Assembly (NCBI GenBank): GCA_001786395.1 | Contig: MFWN01000052.1 | Location: forward strand, 1 to 6,259 | DNA length: 6,259 bases | Source of the DNA: Candidatus Pacearchaeota archaeon RBG_13_36_9 | Lineage (GTDB): Archaea; Nanobdellota; Nanobdellia; Pacearchaeales; GW2011-AR1 | Direction: 5' to 3' | Part shown: piece by piece, positions 1-4,847 of the stretch | Layout: each line of letters begins with the position of its first letter | Numbering within the stretch: the first letter of the stretch is position 1 | The notes under the pieces: model-generated | Databases searched by the model: none | Seen by the model: the letters and a program-made list of their open reading frames with translations, nothing else | What the model was told of the DNA's origin: nothing | Made by a program: the position numbers and the translations under genes

Positions 1-74
1 GGATAAAGACATCCCCCTAAAAAAGTGATACAATCAATAAGATTGGGTATAATAAAAGGGCAGGGGGGTGATCC
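1..74. terminator. GC-rich hairpin downstream of the HEPN gene, possible terminator
   Basis: CATCCCCCT (10-18) can pair with AGGGGGGTG (62-70) over nine positions with one G-T wobble, and GGAT (1-4) can pair with ATCC (71-74), leaving a five-base bulge. The 43-base loop can fold again, with ATAC/GTAT and AATC/GATT around AATAA. The structure begins 12 bases past the HEPN stop on the minus strand, and T-rich stretches lie in and after it, so it could end the MNT/HEPN transcript. Archaeal terminators mostly need only U-runs, so it may instead be a separate palindromic element cut by the window edge. Confidence 0.35.
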
Positions 75-86
75 AATCCTGGAATT

Positions 87-611
87 TTATCTCGCCATTG
101 CTTTTTCTATTTCCTGAAAAAAGTTTTTTGCCCTTATATATGATGTTAGGGCTTTATTTCTTTCAGCATCTTTGCCAAGATCATAAGTGAAAGTTTTCCT
201 TTTTTCTAGTTCAAACCCGAAGTCAGTTACTAATTCTTTAAGCTTCTTTTCACTTAATTGCAATAGCTCCTCTGCATCCTTAATAGCTTCCTTATACTCT
301 TCTATAAGATGCCATTTAAATTTACTTTCTTCTTTAATAAAATAATACACTAAAGTGTGATAAGTCAATTTATGAATGCCTGCGTCTGCATCTATTTTAT
401 GGTTATATTTTGCTAAGAGAGCTGTTGCTGCAAAAAACATTGAGTAATAAGAGGTATTAATAACCCATGTATATGTGTCTAATTGCTCTTCTTCAAAAAG
501 ATCGTATAATCTCTTAGAAATTGTAAGAGCATTGCGGCTTTTCCTAAGAAAAAAAGCATCTGTACCTGGTTTTGGGCTTATAATTTTCCCGTCCTTAATT
601 AGTTGTTTCAC
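87..611 (-). CDS. HEPN-domain protein, partner of the upstream nucleotidyltransferase
   Basis: This is a small, all-helical HEPN-like protein of 174 residues when started at the GTG at 611. The core helix carries the family pattern SYYSMFFAATALL (54-66), like the Y-x-x-F-x-A-x-x-L-L signature of UPF0332/PF05168-type HEPN proteins. It is followed by a helical charged region and a closing helix (about 153-173). The catalytic RX4-6H motif of active HEPN RNases is not visible: at the equivalent place stands R138-KTFT-Y143, resembling the degenerate RxxADY of the UPF0332 branch, and RNKALTSY (151-158) also lacks a histidine. It lies directly after the MNT gene and is presumably co-transcribed. In known pairs the MNT protein is the antitoxin and HEPN the RNase toxin; without the histidine, RNase activity is doubtful here. 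The frame stays open upstream to 671, adding 17 plausible codons from an ATA at 660-662, so the true start is uncertain. The GTG has only a weak AAGG two bases before it. Confidence 0.78.
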   Translation of the reverse strand: MKQLIKDGKIISPKPGTDAFFLRKSRNALTISKRLYDLFEEEQLDTYTWVINTSYYSMFFAATALLAKYNHKIDADAGIHKLTYHTLVYYFIKEESKFKWHLIEEYKEAIKDAEELLQLSEKKLKELVTDFGFELEKRKTFTYDLGKDAERNKALTSYIRAKNFFQEIEKAMAR

Positions 612-658
612 AACCTTGCTGCTTTCTTCTATCTGTTTTTCATCCAGTATTTTAAAGT

Positions 659-1261
659 TTATTCCTCCCCTTTATAATGTTTTCTTAATAAATTTAAAAA
701 ATGCTCTGCACCATATAAAACAACATGGCTTTTTAAAAGTTCATTTCCAACATTAAGTTTTTTTGGATTACCCCACATATTTAATAATCCTTTTTCTGTT
801 ACTATATTTATATCGCAGTTATAGGGCGTTAATTGATTCTTTACTTTTCTTTCAAAAGAAGAATGCTCAAATTGTTCTGGGATAACAAATAGCAAGTCAA
901 AATCAGATTTAATTGATGTTCTTTTAACCTGGCTTCCAAAAAGCAAACAGAGCACGTTTTCATGGAGGTTAATAATTCTATTATAAATTATTTCCAAGCT
1001 TTTATCCTTTAAATAATCCTTTAACCTTTCAACTTCAACAAGGGGGTAATTTAAGTTGAATTCAGTGAAATTGAGCCTAGCAACTTTACTATTTCCAATC
1101 TTTTCTATTAGGATGTTATTAGAATTTTCTAAAGAATTAACTGTCCGGTAGGTTTGAACATACTTCTGATTGAGTTCTTTAGAAAGCCCCCTAATAGTGT
1201 AACTTTTAGTAAAATCACTGAATAAAACTTTCAACACCTTCAACTCGTCCTTCTTTAACAT
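659..1261 (-). CDS. Winged-helix nucleotidyltransferase (MNT), antitoxin-like
   Basis: This 200-residue protein has two parts. Residues 1-65 look like a winged helix-turn-helix DNA-binding domain, with a TIRGLSKEL helix (22-30) and a following recognition-like helix. Residues about 90-190 form a minimal nucleotidyltransferase of the Pol-beta superfamily: G109-S110, nine residues, then D120-x-D122, with a third acidic residue probably D150 in CDINIV. These are the GS-X9-DxD nucleotide- and metal-binding positions, all intact. In characterised MNT/HEPN systems such enzymes AMPylate their HEPN partner and neutralise it, and the wHTH suggests autoregulation as well. The HEPN frame starts at or just after this gene's stop, indicating one operon. 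The ATG at 1261 fits an archaeal TATA box about 32 bases upstream, giving a leader of only about seven bases. The C-terminal stretch HVVLYGAEHFLNLL (179-192) is the usual tail of archaeal members. Confidence 0.85.
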   Translation of the reverse strand: MLKKDELKVLKVLFSDFTKSYTIRGLSKELNQKYVQTYRTVNSLENSNNILIEKIGNSKVARLNFTEFNLNYPLVEVERLKDYLKDKSLEIIYNRIINLHENVLCLLFGSQVKRTSIKSDFDLLFVIPEQFEHSSFERKVKNQLTPYNCDINIVTEKGLLNMWGNPKKLNVGNELLKSHVVLYGAEHFLNLLRKHYKGEE

Positions 1262-1265
1262 TTTT

Positions 1266-1298
1266 GTTATAGTTATATAACATTTAGGTTATATAAAC
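1266..1298. promoter_or_regulatory. Repeated GTTATATAA blocks over the divergent promoter, candidate operator
   Basis: A perfect 10-base palindrome GTTATATAAC (1272-1281) and a near-copy GTTATATAAAC (1288-1298) start 16 bases apart, preceded by a partial copy GTTATA (1266-1271). The second copy is the TATA box, the first lies near the predicted transcription start. The MNT protein has a winged helix, so autorepression by binding these blocks is a reasonable inference. AT-rich repeats near TATA boxes can also arise by chance. Confidence 0.35.
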
Positions 1299-1305
1299 TT
1301 TTCTG
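1287..1305 (-). promoter_or_regulatory. BRE/TATA promoter for the MNT/HEPN operon
   Basis: On the minus strand the sequence reads CAGAAAAG followed by TTTATATAA, an archaeal BRE plus TATA box centred near 1293. The usual 25-base spacing puts the transcription start near 1268, so the MNT start at 1261 would have a nearly absent leader, as is common in archaea. The core GGTTATATAAAC is almost symmetrical, so the same box can serve the plus strand. Confidence 0.6.
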
Positions 1306-1337
1306 CTATGACAAAGCATAAAAAGGAGGAGATTCTA

Positions 1338-1427
1338 ATGTCTCCAGATAAAATGAGAGGTGACAAGAAAAAAGGCAATTATCAAAAAAACGATGCGCCA
1401 CCACCCACTAAAGTGGGTGGTTTGTGA
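1338..1427 (+). CDS. Small 29-residue ORF with a strong ribosome binding site
   Basis: An ATG at 1338 opens 29 codons ending in TGA at 1425-1427. The peptide is basic in its first 20 residues (MRGDKKKGNYQKND) and ends in PPPTKVGG. AAAGGAGGAG (1322-1331) is the best Shine-Dalgarno in the window, and GGAGG ends eight bases before the ATG. A plus-strand TATA box at 1289-1297 would start RNA near 1318-1320, right before it. From about codon 17 the frame runs into hairpin A (1386-1442), so its last third is stem-loop sequence. It may be a short peptide, a leader whose translation affects the hairpin, or the 5' remnant of a gene truncated by insertion of the hairpin element. GGAGA (1328-1332) and TCTCC (1341-1345) could place the ATG in a small loop. 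No family is recognised. Confidence 0.4.
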   Translation: MSPDKMRGDKKKGNYQKNDAPPPTKVGGL

Positions 1428-1442
1428 CAGGCGCTCGTTTTT
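1386..1442. repeat. Hairpin A, nested stems
   Basis: Outer stem: AAAAACGA (1386-1393) pairs with TCGTTTTT (1435-1442), and after one bulged T, GCGCC (1395-1399) pairs with GGCGC (1430-1434). Inner stem: ACCACCCAC (1400-1408) pairs with GTGGGTGGT (1413-1421) around a TAAA loop. TTGTGACA (1422-1429) is left unpaired on the 3' side. Because it ends in TTTTT it could also stop plus-strand transcription just after the 29-codon ORF. Confidence 0.65.
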
Positions 1443-1446
1443 AGGA

Positions 1447-1475
1447 TGCCAAGAAAACCTTTAGGTTTTCGGGCA
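1447..1475. repeat. Hairpin B
   Basis: GAAAACC (1453-1459) pairs perfectly with GGTTTTC (1464-1470) around TTTA. TGCC (1447-1450) can pair with GGCA (1472-1475) as an outer clamp, although those last bases are also used by hairpin C, so the two clamps are alternatives. Confidence 0.6.
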
Positions 1476-1503
1476 CAGAAAATGCAAAAGCATTTTCTTG
1501 TGC
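1473..1503. repeat. Hairpin C
   Basis: GCACA (1473-1477) pairs with TGTGC (1499-1503) and GAAAATGC (1478-1485) pairs with GCATTTTC (1490-1497), giving 13 base pairs interrupted by one bulged T, with an AAAA loop. Confidence 0.65.
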
Positions 1504-1564
1504 TCAGAAATGAAAACAGTAAAGTCTACCACTGCACTATAAATAGTGCAGTTTTCATTTCTGA
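1504..1564. repeat. Hairpin D, 13-14 bp outer stem enclosing a second hairpin
   Basis: TCAGAAATGAAAAC (1504-1517) is the exact reverse complement of GTTTTCATTTCTGA (1551-1564). Inside, after a 13-base linker (1518-1530), ACTGCACTA (1531-1539) pairs with TAGTGCAGT (1544-1552) around TAAA. The two stems compete for bases 1551-1552, so both can form with a 12-13 bp outer stem. This is the longest perfect inverted repeat noticed in the window. Confidence 0.7.
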
Positions 1565-1773
1565 CATAATTAAAATCACCTCAAACATGAACCAGACAAA
1601 TCATACCAAACATACATTAAAACTCTTTAGTTGTTTTGGGCAAGCCTTAAAACAACAGTTTAAATTTGGAAATATGATAAACTTTTTAATATATGGTTCA
1701 GCTTATACAAACGAGAGCAACATATTCAACCTATGATTCCAATTAACCTTCCAACATTACCTGCCTCGCTTAT
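1565..1773. other. Non-coding stretch between the hairpin array and the GC-rich hairpin
   Basis: This part is A/C-rich on the plus strand and has no gene I can recognise on either strand. One looser stem-loop is seen at 1617-1663: GTTGTTTT (1630-1637) pairs with AAAACAAC (1649-1656), and TTAAAACT (1617-1624) can pair with AGTTTAA (1657-1663) with a bulge. A frame open from 1664 to the TAA at 1838-1840 contains an ATG at 1733 (35 codons, proline-rich, with VKTGDGTLP near its end). It could be the decayed C-terminal tail of a transposon-encoded protein such as TnpB, but no zinc-finger or RuvC motif is present. Confidence 0.4.
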
Positions 1774-1804
1774 ATCCCCACAACCCGCGGTTAAAACAGG
1801 GGAT
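1774..1804. repeat. GC-rich hairpin resembling an IS200/IS605-type end
   Basis: ATCCCC (1774-1779) pairs with GGGGAT (1799-1804), and inside it AACC (1782-1785) pairs with GGTT (1789-1792) around CGC, which includes the palindrome CCGCGG. A subterminal hairpin followed by GGATGGCAC resembles, from memory, right ends of IS200/IS605-family elements of archaea (hairpin plus GGATGTCA). If so, hairpin A would lie near the other end and the element would span about 420 bases without an intact transposase. It could equally be a 5' leader structure of the downstream glycosyltransferase mRNA. Confidence 0.4.
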
Positions 1805-1852
1805 GGCACACTTCCAAATATCATATTGTTTAGGAGTTAAAAAATCACAATC

Positions 1853-4114
1853 ATGAAACACGCACTAAAAAACCTAGATTATAAGAGCATCTTTTATTAC
1901 CTTTCAGGCCTCTCTTTCTTAATTCTCATTGTCTTCATAATCCTCTGGCTTGCAGGCTTCCTGCCTGTTTTCTTCAAAGCTCATTTCACATACATCTTCT
2001 TTATCATTATAGCTATCATCACAATATATTTGGCATTAAAAATCAGGAGCATTCCAGAGCAAGGAGAGCAAAGAGATAAAAGCACGATTGTATATCTGAG
2101 CAAGTATTTCTTCCTGTTGGCATTAATAGTCATAGCAATTAATCAGTTCCTGAAGCGGGAAATTATTACAAATTGGATGCCTGAGATAACAATTGTTGCT
2201 ATTGCCTTGGGCTTTCTCACCTTTTATGCACATAAAAACAGGGTGGAGAAAGAATTAGAGGATGAAAAAACAAAGGAGGATGAACAAGAGAAAAAAAGAA
2301 AAGAGGAATTTGATACAAAATTTCCAAGGGTGGCAAAACTAAACTTGGGGTATGGGTTTGGGAATGCGTGGAGGGAGTATAAGGGGGTGAAAAGGGTTGG
2401 GTTAGTATTATTGTGTGTGGTGTTGGCGCCGGTAATATGGGTGGTGAGGTTGCCTTATAATATTGCTAAGTTCACATATAAAGAGGGTGTGTGGTATTCG
2501 ATAATATTTCTTATAATACTATTAATTGGGGGCTCAAACATTTTTATCAATCTTGGAAAACTACCCTTACATCAAGATGAAAATCTTCATTTTATGACCG
2601 CTTATGGGTTTAAAGAAACGGGGCATTTTGTTGAATGGGATTTTTTAAATAACCGTTCATTAGAACCTTACACAAGAAATTTTATTTATACCTTCTTTGT
2701 GTATCTATCTTGTGAGATCTTTGGTTTTTCTGAGTTCTCGGCAAGATTTCCTGGGGCATTAACTGGTTTTTTTGGTATTTTCCTAATTTATTTTATATCT
2801 AAATCTTTTTTCAAAAATAAAAAGATATCTTTACTTGCTGCATATACTTATTCTGTAAATGATGTTATACTATACTTCTCTAGATTTGTAAGAGGCTATA
2901 TTTTTTTAATGGTTATTTCTATAATAGTTTTCTATTTTTGTAAAACTCTCTTTAGAGAAACAAAAATTAAAAAAGGTGTTATGAAAGGAATCTTAATCCT
3001 TTTATTATTCATCTTTTCGCTCAACTTCCATGCAACAGCTATACTCCTTCTCCCATTTATTATATTAACTTATTTTGTTTTCTTAATAAGATTTTTTCCA
3101 TTTAAAAAATATTTTTTAATCTATATTACATTTTTTATCTTAGTTGTTTTTATAATTTTAAACATTGTGGGATTCTTAAGGTTATTTAGCCTTCCATTTA
3201 ATATTCCTCAGCAAATTAACCTTGATATTAATCTCTCACAGTATGATATTATTTACCTAATGCATATTACTAATCCTTATAACTTTCCGTATTACTTTCT
3301 ATTTATTTTTTTACCTTATCTTATAATTAATTTCAAAAGGAATCTGACAAGAAATCTTTCTTTTCTTACATCGATTTACCTGCCTTTGTTTTTTTCTTTG
3401 TACTTTTTTAACCGTTATGAGGATTTTAGATATATTGCAGTTATCCAAGGAATTTTTATAATTTTTATATCTTATTTAGTTTATATTTTCTTTATATTCT
3501 TTTTTGGTAATACTAAAAAAATAAAACCATTAAAATTAATTGGCCTAATAATCTTAATTTTTTTAGTAATCTCAATCCAAATTCCTTATGTTCCGCAGGT
3601 CAAGCCTTTTTCAAAAACTTCACAAGCAAATTGGGAGAATAGCGAAGGAAGTAGGATTCATAGAAGGGTAGCGCAACCTGAATTGTATAAGACTTTTGAT
3701 TATTTGTTTGGGTTACAGGGAGATAACCTAGTTATTATAAGGCTAGAAGATGGGGGGATAAATTGGAATGATAACTATTATTTATTTCTTTATCTAAAAG
3801 ACAACCCCGGTAAAAAAATAATTTTCTATAAGGAGAATGCATATTACGGTGGGAAATTTGATGAGATTTATAATTTCAATAAAACCTATGAAAAATTGGA
3901 CGAGAATGTTACTTATGAAGAAATAATTTATAAATGGGATACTTATATTATTGGAAATTTAAGACACTTAACTAACCAACAGCTCATGAAAATATTAGAT
4001 GCCGATTGTAAAAACCTGGCTAGAAAGATTGGAATTGAAAGATATGATTATTTTCCGAGCTTTGCAGAATATGAAAATGACTACTTTCCAAATGTCTTTG
4101 TCTGTAAATTCTAG
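1853..4114 (+). CDS. GT-C fold membrane glycosyltransferase (PMT/ArnT-like, GT39/GT83 type)
   Basis: This 753-residue integral membrane enzyme probably transfers a sugar from a polyprenyl-phosphate carrier to a protein or glycan on the outer face of the membrane. The GT-C core begins near residue 213: a membrane segment (215-235), the first outer loop with the acidic pair D242-E243 in LHQDENLHF (the likely catalytic site), ARFPGAL (297-303) and FSRFVRGY (342-349), followed by about eight further membrane segments to residue 580. A soluble C-terminal domain (585-753), rich in Tyr, Asp and Asn, is probably outside the cell. Ahead of the core lie about 210 extra residues: four membrane segments (17-37, 45-62, 83-99, 110-125), a very charged Glu/Lys linker (130-153) and a fifth segment (182-198), a part not seen in standard PMT or ArnT. 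An in-frame TAA at 1838 excludes an earlier usual start. GGAG (1833-1836) is 16 bases upstream, rather far. Base composition changes sharply inside the gene (see findings). The exact substrate cannot be told. Confidence 0.85.
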   Translation: MKHALKNLDYKSIFYYLSGLSFLILIVFIILWLAGFLPVFFKAHFTYIFFIIIAIITIYLALKIRSIPEQGEQRDKSTIVYLSKYFFLLALIVIAINQFLKREIITNWMPEITIVAIALGFLTFYAHKNRVEKELEDEKTKEDEQEKKRKEEFDTKFPRVAKLNLGYGFGNAWREYKGVKRVGLVLLCVVLAPVIWVVRLPYNIAKFTYKEGVWYSIIFLIILLIGGSNIFINLGKLPLHQDENLHFMTAYGFKETGHFVEWDFLNNRSLEPYTRNFIYTFFVYLSCEIFGFSEFSARFPGALTGFFGIFLIYFISKSFFKNKKISLLAAYTYSVNDVILYFSRFVRGYIFLMVISIIVFYFCKTLFRETKIKKGVMKGILILLLFIFSLNFHATAILLLPFIILTYFVFLIRFFPFKKYFLIYITFFILVVFIILNIVGFLRLFSLPFNIPQQINLDINLSQYDIIYLMHITNPYNFPYYFLFIFLPYLIINFKRNLTRNLSFLTSIYLPLFFSLYFFNRYEDFRYIAVIQGIFIIFISYLVYIFFIFFFGNTKKIKPLKLIGLIILIFLVISIQIPYVPQVKPFSKTSQANWENSEGSRIHRRVAQPELYKTFDYLFGLQGDNLVIIRLEDGGINWNDNYYLFLYLKDNPGKKIIFYKENAYYGGKFDEIYNFNKTYEKLDENVTYEEIIYKWDTYIIGNLRHLTNQQLMKILDADCKNLARKIGIERYDYFPSFAEYENDYFPNVFVCKF

Positions 4115-4181
4115 GAAAGAATTAAAATAAAGCCCATTTAACTTTTAACTATTAGACTCTAGATCTAATAAGGTTAGCTAA
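4115..4181. terminator. Convergent intergenic region with a small palindrome
   Basis: The glycosyltransferase and methyltransferase genes converge here with 67 bases between their stops. ATTAGA (4151-4156) pairs with TCTAAT (4164-4169) around CTCTAGA, and TAAC (4147-4150) may extend it to GTTA (4173-4176). On the minus strand, T-rich TTTATTTTAATTCTTT follows (about 4117-4132), suiting U-run termination of the methyltransferase operon. A two-way terminator is plausible but the hairpin is weak. Confidence 0.35.
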
Positions 4182-4847
4182 TCAAAAAAGTTTATTTTTC
4201 TTAGCAATCACAATAAATTGTAATGCAAATAATTTAGGGTAAATCTTGCATAAAGTTTCTTGAATTTTTAATAAAAACTTAAAATATCTTAAAACAAAAA
4301 ACTTAAATCCGGGGGTTGAATCCATTTCTATTATTCGATACCCTGAATTTCTAAATAGTGATCTTATTGTTTTTTTTGTAAAAAATCTTAAGTGGGTTTT
4401 ATCTAAAATGCCTTCTTCTTGATAATCCCATTTTCCTAGAAGCAGATTAAACCTTATCTTGATATTTGCAATATTCGGGATAGAAGTAAAAACTAGGCCA
4501 CTTTCATTTAACATATTTGAAAATTTCTTTAAAATTTCTTCGGGGTATCTTAAATGCTCTAATACATCTGCAAAAATTATTATATCAAATTTCTCTTTTG
4601 GAAATGGAATCTTATAAGTTTCCAAATCAAACACTTTTGTCTGGGTTAATCTTTTTTTAGCAAGTTTAATTGCTTCTTTAGAATAATCTATCCCCCAAAC
4701 TTCGCAATTTTTTTCTTTAATTAATTTTTCTCCAAGATTGCCCGTATTGCACCCAACGTCTAGAATTTTTTTGTTTTTAGGGATAAGCTTATAAATAAGT
4801 TCATTAATATGCCTTGAGTAAATAAGCGAATGTTTTTCTTTATCCAT
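4182..4847 (-). CDS. Class I SAM-dependent methyltransferase of a surface-glycan operon
   Basis: This 221-residue methyltransferase has the Rossmann-type SAM-binding core: motif I ILDVGCNTGNLG (28-39), the acidic ribose-binding residue D54 in GIDYS, and DVLEHLRYPEEIL (94-106) at the end of strand 4. PNIANI (124-129) and GILDKTHLRFFTKKTI (146-161) match the Methyltransf_11/23-like proteins typical of O-antigen and polysaccharide loci. A hydrophobic and basic C-terminal stretch (184-213) may attach it to the membrane. The likely substrate is a sugar or lipid-linked glycan, inferred from the flippase next to it. Its ATG overlaps the last eight bases of the flippase gene and it has no clear Shine-Dalgarno, so translation is probably coupled. 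Length is normal and all motifs look intact. Substrate and methylated atom cannot be predicted. Confidence 0.88.
   Translation of the reverse strand: MDKEKHSLIYSRHINELIYKLIPKNKKILDVGCNTGNLGEKLIKEKNCEVWGIDYSKEAIKLAKKRLTQTKVFDLETYKIPFPKEKFDIIIFADVLEHLRYPEEILKKFSNMLNESGLVFTSIPNIANIKIRFNLLLGKWDYQEEGILDKTHLRFFTKKTIRSLFRNSGYRIIEMDSTPGFKFFVLRYFKFLLKIQETLCKIYPKLFALQFIVIAKKNKLF

Larger units (their letters stand above)
1386..1564. repeat. Array of four consecutive long hairpins (A-D)
   Basis: Almost every base of this 179-base stretch can be placed in one of four adjoining stem-loops, two of which are a hairpin within a hairpin. Nothing in the flanking coding DNA looks like this. Stems are near-perfect and several tight loops read TAAA or its complement TTTA. 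It could be a structured non-coding RNA, the end of a palindrome-rich mobile element (MITE/PATE type), or a DNA-level folding site. A 96-codon ORF threads through it but has no convincing ribosome site, so the structure, not the ORF, is taken as the real feature. Confidence 0.7.

Noticed and set aside
475..756. Plus-strand open frame of 93 codons
   Set aside because: It lies antisense across the HEPN and MNT genes, has no ribosome site and no recognisable motif; those two minus-strand genes explain the sequence.
1386..1564. CRISPR array or integron attC site
   Set aside because: The hairpins differ in sequence, with no repeated unit and no regular spacers, and there is no integrase or attC core motif.
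1446..1736. Plus-strand open frame of 96 codons
   Set aside because: Its first 40 codons are hairpins B-D, its ATG has no properly spaced ribosome site, and the peptide matches no family pattern. The structured DNA is a better explanation, though a small protein cannot be excluded.
1386..1806. RNase P RNA, SRP RNA or tRNA
   Set aside because: I could not find conserved blocks such as the RNase P core GAGGAAAGTCC, the SRP GNAR loop or a tRNA GGTTCRA T-arm with matching acceptor stem.
1733..1840. 35-codon frame as a proven TnpB C-terminus or independent gene
   Set aside because: The position is suggestive, but there is no RuvC or zinc-finger motif, no ribosome site, and the opposite strand is also open here, so it is noted only as a possibility.
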